Assembly: GCA_004794655.1 (NCBI GenBank)
Contig: SMMW01000001.1
Location: forward strand, 11,326,501-11,390,500
Length of the DNA stretch: 64,000 bases
Direction of reading: 5' to 3'
Source of the DNA: Marisa cornuarietis
Taxonomy: Eukaryota > Mollusca > Gastropoda > Architaenioglossa > Ampullariidae
Shown here: positions 36,501 through 49,800 of the stretch, in pieces
How the letters are laid out: each line of letters opens with the position of its first letter
How positions within the stretch are numbered: the first letter of the stretch is position 1
Program-made: the position numbers and the translations under genes
The notes under the pieces: generated by a model
What the model was told of the DNA's origin: nothing
Seen by the model: only the letters and a program-made list of their open reading frames with translations
The model's database searches: none

Positions 36501-38639
36501 TGCTGAACAAGCTTGGTGATTTAACTTGTTCTTTTTGATTTTCAAACTTTTGTTTATTTGGAAACTGCTAACCCCAAACAAAACCATATTTTTCTGTCCT
36601 AATAATGAGCATTAAAAGATATTTGTAATAAGATCTTGATCATGCATGGTATACCTGGACAGAGGTGCATAACAAGACAGGTATTTAGCTCTGTACCAGC
36701 AACAGCAGGGCAATGAGCGGATGCAGTTAAGCACATGTTGGAGGTAGGCGAGGCGGGTCAGCGATAGAGTGGCATATGTAGATAAGATGGTGTTGGAACG
36801 CAGGTTTTTGGCCTGTAGTGGAAAGCTTAGCCCTCGAGTAGTAAAAACAACCTTTCTTTCTCCTAGTAGGGGTCGTCGTTTATAACCTGAGCGCTGCTGA
36901 CGCGACTTTCCCTTGATGAATACCTGGTGACCGTGCGATGGCGTTTTATTCACTGCAGAGCTTTTTACAGTCATCATCGTCTTTATCTCCTTCCTCATCG
37001 TCGTTTAATTTTCACTGATCTTCTCTGTTCGTTTGCATTTATTTCCTGACCTAGCGCTACTGAGTTCCTCTAGTTTTCATTCTGATCACGATTAGACCGC
37101 GAAAATGCCTCATGCCGATGTATCTATCATTTGAGATTATGTAAAATTACCCTTTTTGAACGTGCTGTCGCAAACCCCCCCCCCCTTTTTTTTTTTTTTT
37201 ACTGTCCCTGTGGTTTCTGTATTTCCTGCACAAGAAGACAGAAGCATTCAACGAGCTCCAGTTGTAATTTTCAGTGCTAAACTAAAAGAACGTTTTAGAA
37301 ATAATCGTGGTAGTTTGTAAAGTTCTTTACAAGTATTTTATTATTTTAAAGAATCATGAAACATCGACTCGACAACCAATAAATGCGATACAAATATATA
37401 AATGAGTACAAACATAAATTAAAAAGGCGAAGGAAGTAATCTTTCATCAAAGTAGTGAACTTTGCAGGCAACAGCTATGAGGTGGCAAGTCGTCAGACAT
37501 CCAGACATCAAAGACGGATGCTGCAAGCCCTTAAATAAAAAATATACTTCCGTATTTGGGTGGTGTTCTGAGTATTGCATGGCTGCACAAAGAGCTGACC
37601 TCCACCCAGTTTTCAAAATCCGTTCGCAGTCTCATTTCATTTGAAAACGTTATTAATAATGAAATGGAAACGTTGAAGAAGCTTAAAAGAGCTTGAAAGC
37701 AGGAAAATAACTTGAATGGGGGTTAATCCATCCTCTAAAGCCTTGAAATGTACAGGAGAAACCATTTTGTCTATTTTCTGCTTCAAACCCGCAGTCTTCA
37801 GTCCTGCCTTGTCAGTCAACTTGTCTGTCTCACAAACACGCCCACGTAGTGAATTAACAGTATATTTACATGGAAATTCATCACGGAATGATGTTTTAAT
37901 GCATTTCTGGTTGTATCCCTCTTAAAATGTTTCAGTGGGGCTTTATGGGTTGAGGTGTAAAAGGGGTAAAGGTGTGTTTGCAACAAGTGGTTGCTACTCG
38001 CCTTGGGCCTTTCTGCGCTGTGCTGGCACAGAGACAATCAGTAAGATTTATGGCAACCAGTTGGGAAGTGATGTGTGAAGTTTATCTTCGATGCAAATTT
38101 TGTAGAACAAAAGTTGTATTATTTCTGAAGATTGATATTCTACTTTCTAAGCACGTACGCGGCAACCAGCAGGTGTCCTTTTCGTTTTTCACGAAGCTGT
38201 TGTGTGTGTGTGTGTGTGTGTGCGCGTGTGTGTGTAGAAGAGAGTGTGAGTAAATATGTACTAATTTGTATATGCCAGTGTAAAGAACGAGAAGCGAAGG
38301 AAAGTATTGTGTATAGCTATGACTATAAGAAACCCTGGGAAACCAGCAACAGAAAGCCTAATTTTAGGTATGCCAGCTGGTGTGTTCGGAAACGTGCCGT
38401 ATGCCTGAGAGAACACGCTGGCTATCACTCTTAACATGTCATTTGTTTTCTCTAAAAACCACGGCCTTTAATAGCAGGGAGCTACACATGCGATCTTACT
38501 ATGCTTTTGTCATCCACTTCGTACGCCTTTTACAGCAAACTGCAGAATGCACTTGACATGTCGCTAGCGTAATGCCATCTAGAAGTATGTGGCACTGTAA
38601 ATGCTACTTAACTTAATCCCAAGAAATTTCTGAGTCATC
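33590..38639. other. THADA/PLEKHH intergenic (or PLEKHH 5' UTR intron) sequence
   Basis: No convincing coding exon. A C-run/T-run lies at about 37177-37200. A 128-codon minus-strand frame at 36612-36998 has no recognisable similarity and is not annotated. Confidence 0.5.
38200..38236. repeat. (TG)n microsatellite
   Basis: A nearly pure run of TG with a central GCGCG interruption, in the THADA/PLEKHH intergenic interval. Confidence 0.9.
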
Positions 38640-39310
38640 CTTCTCCCCCTTGGTCTCTGTCCATAAACAACTCAATTATTCCTTTCTCCACCTCTGCCCG
38701 CAGTTTGGGTGTCATTCTCGATCAGCGTTTGATTTTTCATAATATTTTTTTAAAGTCTGCAGAATTGCTTACCTTCCGCTTCGTAGGAGTAGTACCATTC
38801 GTCATTATCTCACCACCGATGCAGCTACATCTCTAATCTGTGCCTTTGTGCTCTCGAGGATTGAGTATTGTAATTCTCTTTTATCTTGCATTCCCAAGTA
38901 TCGTCTTGACAGACTTCAAAGGATCCAGAATAGCGCTGCTCGCTTCATCTGCAGACCATCTAAATGTGAACATATATCACCCATCATTCGCTGTCTTCAC
39001 TGGCTGCCAGTCGCGGATCGGATCGTATAATCTACAAACTTTCCACTCTGACTTACTCCGGCGTTTCTGGCACTGGTCCTCGGTACCTCTCCGAACTCGT
39101 TCCCATCTATAAACTCGCACGATTTCTTCGCTCTTCTTCTGACACCAAGCTTCTTTGAGTCCAACTAAGCCAACGACGAATGGACAGAGGTCTTTCTCAT
39201 ACCAAGCTTGTAATAGATTACCCGTCAGCCTTCGTCACTCTGATTTTCACATCACCTTTAGGTCTAAACTTAAGACACATCTTTTCATAACAGCGACTTT
39301 ACTGCGACAA
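38640..39310 (+). mobile_element. L2/CR1-type LINE remnant (C-terminal part of reverse transcriptase ORF)
   Basis: Plus-strand fragments in several frames read ARSLGVILDQRLIFHN, then LSRIEYCNSLLSCIP, LDRLQRIQNSAARFICR, HISPIIRCLHWLPVADRI, GTGPRYLSELVPIYKLAR and FRSKLKTHLF. These are the standard C-terminal motifs of L2/CR1-clade reverse transcriptases. Frameshifts near 38760, 39030 and 39160 make it a pseudogene. It lies between the palindromic copy B and the THADA promoter side. Confidence 0.82.
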
Positions 39311-39742
39311 TATCCTGACCATGAGCATGCCTAGCGCGTGTCTGTATTTACTCCGTGTATGAGCGGCTATTTCTGTTGTAGAAGTGAGCGAACTTGAATA
39401 TGGGTGCATGGTTGTTGGTCATTCAGTTTATTTTCGCATATCATTTTATATTTAATCGAGGAAGTGTGATATGTTTCGCAAAAACTAGTTTCTCGTCATT
39501 TGTGGTTTCTTACAGTTCAAGAAAGCGCACCATTAAACTGTTTTATGTCAACACTTTTGCGAATACCGTGTCCTCTTATACCATTATTTCAGTAGCTGTC
39601 ATTTCCACACCTATACAATATTACCAGAACTGCAAGTGACAAATGTTTTTAGTTATTAACGTTTAACTATAAGGCATGCATTACGCTGTGATGAGAAAAA
39701 AACTTCCATCCCCATATTAGGCCAAACGACATTTGAGTTTTT

Positions 39743-40304
39743 AGACCAACCTGAATGGTTTTCGAAGTTTTCATATATCGGTACATGCGATATAAAACTA
39801 ACCTGTAAATTTTAGCCTCCAAAACCCATCCGTTAATTAATTATCCACTACGATTCGTACTTACGATCAACAAGCGCGTCTAACAGTGTACTACGTCACA
39901 CTAGTGCACCATTCACAACATTACCAGCAGTCAACACCAAACAGAGAGAATGAGCGACAGCTCGGGTTATTCGGACGCTGAAAGTCTGTATTTCTCGTGG
40001 TTTTGAAAAACTGCTACTTTAGCACGAGAAAAGCAGACTTTAACGTCCGAATAATCCCAACTGTCGCTCACTCTCTCTCTCTCTCTCTCTGTGTGGTGTT
40101 GACGGCTGCCAATGTTGTGAATGGTGCACTAGTGTGACGTAGTACACTGTTAACGGCGCTCGTTGACCGCAGGTGCGAATTGCGTACTTTGCTAGCGGAT
40201 AATTAATTAACGGATGGGTTTTGGAGGTTGCAATTTACAGGTTAGGTTTATATCGCCTATATCTACCGATATCTGCAAAAAACGCACACCATTCAGGTTG
40301 GTCT
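39743..40304 (+). mobile_element. Palindromic foldback element, copy B (complete, about 562 bp)
   Basis: The ends are perfect inverted repeats, AGACCAACCTGAATGGT at 39743 and its complement ending at 40304. The two arms (each about 265 nt) are near-complementary over almost their whole length and leave about 25 nt unpaired in the centre (near 40000-40025). One arm holds a (CT)n expansion at 40066-40091. The left arm encodes MSDSSGYSDAESLYFSWF and a stop just before the centre. The target-site duplication is not clear. The element lies between the divergent THADA and PLEKHH genes, about 340 bp before the PLEKHH start codon. A transcript across it would fold into a long hairpin. Confidence 0.85.
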
Positions 40305-40642
40305 TTAAGGAGGAAGAAAGAAAGATTTGATGTAACTTTTCTGAAGGTAGTAGACGGTAGCTTTACTAACTCATGACATGAACGACTAATTTCCTTCTCT
40401 TGACGCTGCCTCGTGGCGATTGTTCTAATCTAAAGTCATTAAATTCCTGCCACGATGTTTTGCAGACATGCTGCGCTTGCGATCGCCAGCAACAACGTGT
40501 GGGGCTTCTCCTGGGTACGCTTCGTTCTGATTTCCTCAACGCACAAGAAATGACAGGTCGTCAGTGTCAGTAAATTACTTCATGACCATTCTACCAGCTC
40601 TCAAGGCTAACGACACACCTTCAGGGGTCTCATCAAGTTCTA

Positions 40643-40816
40643 ATGTCTGCTGGTGGTAGACGATCGCGAGGAGATAATATGGAGGAAAGTCCCAGCTCAC
40701 GAGGAAACCCATTTGGGGATAGCATCAACTGGAGAGAAAGGTGCCTACATCTGGAAGATTCTCTCAATAGGTTTCGTCAGCAAGCAAGCAAGATTCGCAG
40801 TGCCTTGGGACAAAAG
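40643..40816 (+). other. PLEKHH2: PLEKHH coding exon 1
   Basis: It encodes 58 residues: a basic, Ser/Gly-rich leader (MSAGGRRSRGDN, with a second Met at residue 13) followed by the conserved start of the coiled coil, WRERCLHLEDSLNRF. The donor is CAAAAG/GTAGAT. The 3' splice site just upstream (CTTCAG at 40619-40624) suggests the 5' UTR is spliced. A palindromic transposon copy ends about 340 bp upstream. Confidence 0.87.
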
Positions 40817-43800
40817 GTAGATAAAACACTTTGTGGCATGTCGTCGTTCGTCGTCGTCATCATTGTCATTATCATCATTTCTCTTTCTCACTCGAACACA
40901 CACACACACACAAAGTCACAAGATATCAGATTCAACCAGCGTTAATTTATTTTCTGTTGAAAATGGCAGACCAATTTACAAATTTGTATACATCATGGGC
41001 TGTAAACAGATTAGTCTTTAAAAATTTTTGTTAGTGCCCAGCATTATGCACGCAAGAAGTGCTCAGCGGTATTTTTCACTCCAGATTTTCCAAAGGTCAT
41101 CACTTTTAAGTGAGTAGTTTTAGTAGCAAAATAAATTAGTTAAATCAATAAATTATTATGAAGTAACAACTATGGAAAGAAATACTCGTCAAGAAACGGC
41201 AGTAAAATGTGTTTTGTGTAATCTCTGTGTGTGCGGGGGTGGGAGTAGTGGGGGTGGTGATAAGACCTATACCGATCAAAAAAATTCTTATGAACTTAAT
41301 CAGGAAGAAAATATAGCTACACTCTGTTTTGCACTTTTATAAAGGTATTATACATATATTTAATATTTTTAAAGCTTGATGTTTGCGATCCACAACTAAG
41401 GGTCCGGCGGGCCACAAGTGACCCCCAAACCATGAATTGGGCACAGCTCCCTATATCTTGCTACCAAGCACTGACCCACCCCATACGCCCCATCGCAATC
41501 TTCTAGGCTTCCATCGCGAATTCGCAGTGCCTTTTCCCGCCGGCAATGAGCATGTAGCATGCACACCGAGAAAGTGGGTGGTATTTCAAAGGGATGTGTA
41601 AAGGTGCCGAAGCCGTCACACTTAGGCTTCTGATTTTACCATGGAAACGACCCTGGCGCCATTTTAGTCTGGCTGTGTGCCAGGAATAATTCAGGGGCCG
41701 GATTTTCAAGCACCGAGGGCGTGGGAATTTGGCCTGCATCTTTTACCGCATTCTGTCTTTGGGCAGAGCTGTGTCTATAAATAGAAGTTCTAGAAGACTT
41801 TTTTTAATGCTTTAGATACGATCGAAGCACCAGAAACTTCCTGGTAACTTTGATTACGTTCTGGCACAAGGCAATTTGCACAGCAGGATGACAATTTATC
41901 TATTACCTTATTTGTTTCGAAAAAGGTGTATTCAGCTTCAAAAAAGGAGGGAGAAAGAAGTCGTGCTTATCAGACAAGATCAAGTTCTTTGATCAAGATT
42001 GTATCATACTGGAGAATGGCCTTGAGGTTCCCATGTAATTTGCTTGGACAGGAATCGAGTGAAAAATTGATGATACCACGGAGTGGTGTTGGAAAATTAG
42101 CATAATTCTAGCCTATGCTCTGGCTGCGCAGGAAGCTGTTCTGGGACCTTTGCTTTGGATTCAGCGATAAGTGGCAAGAACGCGTGCGCTGTTATCTTAC
42201 ATATGGATTCCGTTGAGGGAAAGCACAGTGTAGAAAAGTTCTAAGAAAATAAATATTATGAAACCTGCGCAGAGGCGAGCCGCTACAGACAACAGCAGAA
42301 GGTGCACGTGCTGCGCGTGCAGATGACGATATGCGTTTTCTGGGAAGCTGTGCAGGTCTTTCCTGGCAAGGACTTTTACTACACTTTATATTGAATTCCC
42401 TGTGATTTGTCAGCAAAGAAAAAAAGGAGCGGGAAGCTTCACATCTGAAGCGCTTCCTGTCTTTTTATTGTCATGAACACAAAATGGGTTAAGTAATAGT
42501 CTGAGCTGTGTCTGGCCGAAGACAAAAGTTAGTCAAGGCTAGGTTGCAATGGCTAGCACCTTTTGGGGTGATATTTAATTAGTCGTCAGAATACCGGCCG
42601 TCGTAATGGTATTACTTTGATGTCCTTCTTCTTATTTCCCATCCGCCTAACGTACACATACAATGGGCAAATGATGCAAACTTGAAAACTAAAGCACCGG
42701 TTCAGGAGCAATGTGAATGGATTGTTTGAGGATAAGCTGTAAACAGAAATAGAGTATTCTAGGACAGAAAAATCGTGTTTCATAGTGGATTCAGCGCATG
42801 ATACACTGTCTGAATTGCAGAAAAGCTGTTTGTTTTCTGATAATATATTTTTCTATTCCTGGCATGTCCACCCAGAGTTTACATAAACGAGCAGCAGCTG
42901 GAACTGAAGTCTGTAAAATTCATACCTCTCTCCCTGCCTGTGCGTGCGTGCAAGACAGACTGCTGGGGATTGGGGTTCGCAGACTGCCACATGACTGTGC
43001 TGGCCTTCTCGGATTCATCAGCCTGGCAGGCAGGCAGGCATCAGCAGAGGAGCTGATAGTGCAGGTCTTATCGGGTAAACTAGAACGATCGACAACGTGA
43101 TCAGCTTGTGATCCTAGAGACAAACGGTGGTGCGACCAGCGGTATCAATAGGTGGCGCAGTGTCTACACTCTTTCTCTCTGACAGCTCTCCCCGGAGGAT
43201 GTGGCAGGCGGAAAAAAATAGACGCCCGGCGAAGTCGGAGATCGTGGCTGCTTAGTAGCCTGCTATCCAGTTCTGCGCCAATGCTAATCTTGCGCGTGTG
43301 GCTGCTTGTCTGCGCTACGTGCTGGCCAAGTTCCAGTCCTTACCTTTCTTTTCGCCTTTCCACCCAAATCCTATATTTACAGTCCATGGCCAGAGAAAAT
43401 GTCGAACAGTCAGTATCACAATTATAGTCCACTTACTGTTTGGCTTTCCTGTGGCGCGTTCATAATCACAAGGCATGTACTTAAATAGCTTATCTAATAG
43501 TGCTTGCAGGAACTTAAATATACATTATAACTAATAACAATGACGACGGTGATAATGAAAAAGGCCCAGTATCGGCGAAGGAAAATTACACATTACACTA
43601 TAAAGAAAACAGTTCTCTGGCTGGAGCAGAGAAATAACTATAGTGGGTAGACGGTATAAAGGCTAGTGTCTACTCTCCCCCACCCCCGTTTTATTTTCTG
43701 CTACTCTTCCTGGGCACCACCCCCTCTCTATCTCTTCCCTTCGCTCATCCCTCGCCCTATCACTCATGTGTGCGAGCAACCATCTCGTCGGATGAAAATG

Positions 43801-46800
43801 CTTGTTGGAACCAACAGATTTCTGAAGGTCAGCAGATAAGGATAGTAATGGATCAAGTAATCAAGAGATGTACAAAATCAAGGTTACAATGTGTGTAGAC
43901 GTGTTTTTTTTTTTGGGGGGGGAGGAATGTAATTTTTATTCGTTACCAAATTAAACCTGAATGAGCAGACGTTTTGCCAGCAGTGGCTTTTAGGCACCGC
44001 TTTTTTTTTTTTTTTTTTGTTTGTTAAAACCAAGTCGACAATACTACAAGATGGAGTTTGAAGCTTACAGAGCTTTCAGGAATGGTCAGGCAGACCCCCT
44101 TGGTGACTCATAGGGAGCAATTTTTGCTTGTTTGTTTGTTTGTTTGTTTGTTTTAGCAGCTTCTTGGGTTTCATGTATTTTTACTACTTTCGGATTCTTA
44201 AATTTTCGAAAAAATCGTGTCACTACCAGCAGCTTTAGCGATGTCTTGTGCATGTCAACAGCAGCTCTTCTGTCACAGATGGTAAGCAGTGGGCCATTGT
44301 CTCTCACTTAAAAAAAACGATCTTCTCCCTCCATCCAGCTACAGCTAGTCGAGCCTTTGTATTACTGTCGCTCTAGAGGCAGAAGAATATCTTTGTTTCC
44401 TCAAATTTTTAAGCCGATCAGGCGAGATATCAGTTTCTTCTTTCTGGATCGTGTATGGCTTTTATCTTTCTTTGGGAAGCAGCAGTATCAAAGTGCCTTT
44501 TACTACATGTATATCTGCTGATGCCGTATGTCCAAAGATTTTATGAGCGCAAAGAAGGTGAGGCCAAGAGTCTCCGGAAATTACTAACAGTAATTCTCAA
44601 CCCAAGTCGAGGAGCGACCTAAAAGGCCAAATTACTCCCCCGCATCCGGTCGGTGTCATTGTACCCTGGAGATTAAGGTAACGACAGTAGCAGTTTTGTA
44701 GGCAAATCGCTAATCGGCAAAGAGCTACTGGGCCAGAGAGATTAGCTAGGATGACCAGCCCCCATTGTTACCCTTAAATGCTGTATGGCCTGTAAAGTTC
44801 GTATGCCCGTGACGAATTAAGGCAGTACTATTCACTCTCGAGACGAACTGTTAATTCAACGTTGAGATTCGTTTAGAAAGAAATAATAATGGGAATAGAA
44901 ATTTAGTTATTAGCAGCTTGGTTCCATTTTCACAGAGCACACCGGGCTGTCAAACACTTGGTCGTTCCTTCCGATTAAAAAGTGGCAGGTGTGACCAAAG
45001 AATGCAGAGACTTTATCGTATTGAACTGATGGTCGAAGACGCAACCTTCTTATCTCATCGGTATTTTCTTTCTTGTCGTTTCATGTGGATGTGATTCTTC
45101 CTAGTGATGTGGTGTGTTGAAAAATAATGGGAATTTCTTATCGGAGATAAAGGTAAACTAATACGTTCTAATAGGGCTAAATTTACTTGATTTTCAAGAG
45201 CGCAGATTTCCAAAGACAGTGTTTTTTACGGTACGGTCTGTTGTATATGACCCTGAATTATATGCATTGTCTATTATGCATCAGTCTTTATCTCTTTTTT
45301 TCTTGTCTGTAAATGCAGTTATGTGTGTACGTTCATTTAAGTATATTCATGCATCTTGATATTTTTCGCCCTGTGTGTGCTTATATCCTTGGACATTTCT
45401 GTTACCTGTGTAACCACGTATTTTCTGTTACACAGGCCTTCTAGACAGCCCAGTCTAGGAAAATTACTGATAAAAAAGATTTGTTAGAGCGCTAGTAATA
45501 TTTTTTACCATAAACATTTTTGATGCGAAGACACTAGTGAAACGTGCAAAGGAGATAGTACGAAGATCAGCCTATATTTCAAGTGCCGCCTATGACCCAA
45601 GAGACCACTGTTTGAATACCCGCCATGCTGTCCTATATTGACAGTGTTTTTTTTTTTTCTCTTCATGAGTAGGTTTCCTTAAATCTTCATGAATAAATAA
45701 CTTCTGTATAATTTGTTGTCGAAGAAATGGGAATGAAGAGAAATCGCTTTGTCAGCAGAAAAAGTAAAGGCGACGGCTTCGGAACATGCTTTACACATTT
45801 ACTAACGGAAGGCAAGACGGTATACATAGTTGGCAGCGGTACTGGTGGCGATAGCTCGCGCAGTTGGTCGATGCCGGCTAACTATTGCAGCCAAGATAAT
45901 AGTTGTGGTGTTGGTGAAAGGGATCGAGAAGAGGAAAGGTGAGGCATTGGAGAGGAAATTTTGCTGACGCTGTGGTCGAAGAAGAGGCAATTGTCGTTTA
46001 TTTTTCTCGAGTTTTACTTCGAACTTGGTTACATAGCGCGTGACAGCTGGAAGTTAGTGCTTACACGCTGATTCGTTGGTACGCTGCTTGAATAGTGCTA
46101 AAGACTGATGTAAAATGCGTAAAATAGGTTATTCCTGTTAAAAATGGTTTGTTATTATAACTGAAGATTTGTAGCGCTTATTAGAATTACTATAGTCTTT
46201 TTGGTTCGGCTCAGTCCAAGGTACCTCAAAATTCCTAATCTTGTCAGGAAATGGAAAACTGGGCATTTTTTGGAAACCGATTTGGGAGAGAAACTTCACA
46301 ACTTTTATCATTCCCCATCACTTGCTTTTTTTTCTTCTTTTTTTCCCCTGCTTCTCAGGAATTCGTTAACGAATAGGGTAGTGCTGGCGTTTTGATGGCG
46401 GCTTATGATGAATGCACGGTCCACCCTTTCACTCCACCACTACCACCACCACGCCGCCTCGCACATGAAAAATCAATCATTTGTTCATCAAGTCTTAGAA
46501 AATTTCTGTCTCGCTTTCTTTTTTGCGCAGCTTACTTCGTTGAAAATTTCTTTCATTGCATTTTCATCCTTTCTTCAGACTTATTAGCTATTTGAGGTTA
46601 CTGCTTTCCGGAAGTTAATGGAGAGCATCGTAGAAGAAGCTACATACGTGTCTGAACACTTGTATAGTCTCCACACAGGCGAGATGAAGCTAAGAGGGGT
46701 TGGTCGTAAAGAAGCTTTGGGAGATTTTAGTTTGGTTGTCATTGATCACGTCTGCGCGCACGTAGCACGTACTTAAAGTGATCTATCTGTATGAGATCGA

Positions 46801-49800
46801 CAGCTTGGCCTCTTGATCATACCATGATTGAACCGTCACAGAGCCTCTTCCGCTACCAATAACATTAGCACTATACATTCGTATGCAGCCAGAAGAAGCT
46901 GTTGCAGATTGTCCATTTGCAAGTATCAGAGACGTTGTTGATTTGCTAGTTACATCTCGATGGGCCTGCGCTGCAGTAGCGGCCTTGTCGATATGACTCA
47001 GAGGTTTTAGAAGGAAAGGAATTGAATAGGGGTGAGATGGAATAACGAGAGTAAACAAACTCTGATTTTTGTTGCAGATGAGCGAGCTAGAAGAGAAACT
47101 GCAAGCATCGGAGCAAAGAGCAGAGGTTGCAGAACAGCAGGTAATTTTGCTTCTTTCGTCTACACATTTTTTTTTTATTAATCTCCAATTCTGTGTAGAA
47201 GGTTCGAAGACCGGTAACTAGAAAATTCCCAGTATTCTTCCACAACTTTACGGAATGTTAAAGAAGTTGAAGGAAAAGGTTGGGCTTTACGTTCACAAAT
47301 GCAGGGACACTTTGGCACACGTACGCATCTGCGGATGCACGCACGCGCGCGCGCACACACACACACACCTTTTAGCATCAGTAAACGTACAGGTAATGAG
47401 GCTATTTCTTGTGGGTACAGGTTGAGGATATGCCTGCTTATTACTTTCTCAAACTAATGAATGAGCTTTGAGTACCCCGCTACCTTGACATTGTTAGTAA
47501 TTCAGTGCCGCACTGCCAGAGAAATGACGCTAAAGAGACCACCATTGTTATGTCCCCCGGGCGTGCATTGCGTGGTGTATTTCTCTACTCTGGCTATTGA
47601 GATGGGAATTTCCCTAAATTTCCGGCAAAGCGTGTTGAGGGCCCGAGTGGGATGCATTAATGAACCAGAGCTGGTAAATCAATTTGTCTCATGCAGAGAA
47701 TGGTTGTGTCGTGCCCGCAGAACCTTAATTTCACGGCCTCTAATAAACGTGGAATAATCTGTTAGAGGACTGTGCCTATTACATGTAGCTTCATCACTGG
47801 CCATGTGAGACAAGAGCTTTGTGTCTGTGCGCCTTCTTATCGGTATCTTTTTCCTCCCTCCCTCTCTCTCACTGCGTCCGTGCATGGGTGTTAAGTCCCA
47901 GGCAATCGAGGGCAAACGTGACTCATCCATGTTTTCTTACGGCGACAGCAAGCGTTAGGCCGTTAAGGTCGTTGACTGTAGAAGTTTCCCTTAGTCTCCG
48001 AAGGGAACAATTTCTCGCTGTTTTTGCCCTATCCCCCTGTAATATTCTTTCATAACTTCATCACATCTTTTTCTGATACCCTTTTGTCATTCATTCATCA
48101 TGCGAGTGTCTTTGCTTGCGTGCATCCTTATGAAAGACGAGTGGAGACTGTACTGCTAAGATCATGTCTTTATATCCACGCAAGCCAGGAGCTCCTATTG
48201 CCATTTACTGGACCAGAATAACTGCACAAGCCTACAAAGGGCCTTTTACTAATAATAATGCCAGTAGGAGTGAATATTACCACTTTCACCAATGTTGTTA
48301 TGACTTTAAGGCGCTATTCTTCAACCTCGGTCTCACCATTTGAAAAAAAACAACAACTACAGAATCCATTCAACACAAGGTTTCCTTTATTATATGGACT
48401 ATTAACAGGTTTGACAACATTTGCTTTCACCACCTTTGTTTAAAACTGGAATGGTTCAAGAACCTCGAATGACTAAGAGCATTTCAAACCCTTTCTTAGG
48501 CCTTAAAATTCTTTTCATTTTAACTTTTCGACAACGAACTATCTCGCTTATATCTGAGGTAAATAAACGCATCAGAACCTTACTGTTCAGCAATTTTCTG
48601 TTCCGTATTTTATTGAGAGTAAGTACCACATGAACTAGCACCTTTTTTAAGTTGTTGCCAAGTCTAGATAGCTTTTCCAGAGATACAATCAGAAGTGTTG
48701 GCAGTCACGCGTTCGTCGAGTGCGTTGGCAAATAAGCGCAATACCTATAAAAATACAATACATGTTGATCGTGTATCATAGTAATAAAAGAATTGCACCC
48801 TACTTTTCGAAATTCGCAAAGAAAGCATCTGCATGATTTTAGTCGTCTATGTACTGTGTCCTTAGATAGCACAGAGACGTGAATGGGCGAAGTGCATCAC
48901 ATCGGGAATACAACAAACCTATTTTTGTTGTTTGGAACAGCGGCTAGCTGGTTGACGACCGAGAAAACTGCTTTTCCAAAGAAGCTGATGAAGAGGACCA
49001 AACACAGCCTTTTGCTGTTTGCCATGGCACAAAGGTTTTTGTGGGGCGTAAAAAAGCGCTCTGCATATGATAGATGCAGCATACGAATCTGAACAGTTCA
49101 CATCAGAGAAAGCTAAGAAAAGAGAAACCCATTTTCACCTTCAGTCCACAAAATAACCGCTGGACTGTGAAAACTTGAAGGGTGTAACCATACCCAGGAC
49201 AGCAATGCAGGCTCCAGGTTGTACCTCTTAGTAGTCCCAGCTGTACGCCGACAGAACCAATAACATTTGAGGCCAGGAGCACTGTAGAGATGAACAAACG
49301 GTCACATTCCAGCGTGGCCTTTCGTCCAAGGCAAAGGAAGCGTCTTTTCCTATTGCCGTATGAGTGGCAGGCTTTTTTCTGGTAGCATAAACTTAACAAC
49401 AAAGTTCTTAGAGATTTTACTTAATGTAAATTAATATTAATGACCACGATGTGTGCAATGGCTGTAGATTTCAAGGTGTGAATTCTTGTATTTTACGAAC
49501 AGCATGCTTTTATTTGCGCTCAGATGTTGGGATGTATCGTTTGTTAACGAACTGGACACAGATATTTAGAAAATGGACTCAGTTTTATTTTTTTAACTTT
49601 TATTTAATGCTGCTTCTTTGATATCAAATATGAAAATCAAGGAAGAAGAAATGAAAAAAAAACCAACGGTAACTTCTTTTGCGATATGTCGGTACAGCGT
49701 TATGAACCTATTATTATTTAACGAGCCTGTGGAGTAAATCAAGTGAATCACCGAACCGAAAAGATCATTGTAAACGTATTTACTGAAATATAGTAAGTGG

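Noticed and set aside
36612..36998. 128-codon minus-strand open frame with a basic N-terminal part
   Set aside because: No recognisable motif, no clear exon structure and no similarity I can name. A donor-like CAG/GTATTC inside it is not supported by a partner acceptor.
37637..37819. Minus-strand frame with a plausible helical sequence (KQKIDKMVSPVHFKALEDG)
   Set aside because: It starts at a non-ATG codon, has no splice context and no recognisable homologue. Too weak to call.
42798..43427. Series of 60-100-codon plus-strand frames in PLEKHH intron 1
   Set aside because: Overlapping frames in a GC-richer patch without recognisable domains. None is in the position or composition expected for a PLEKHH exon.
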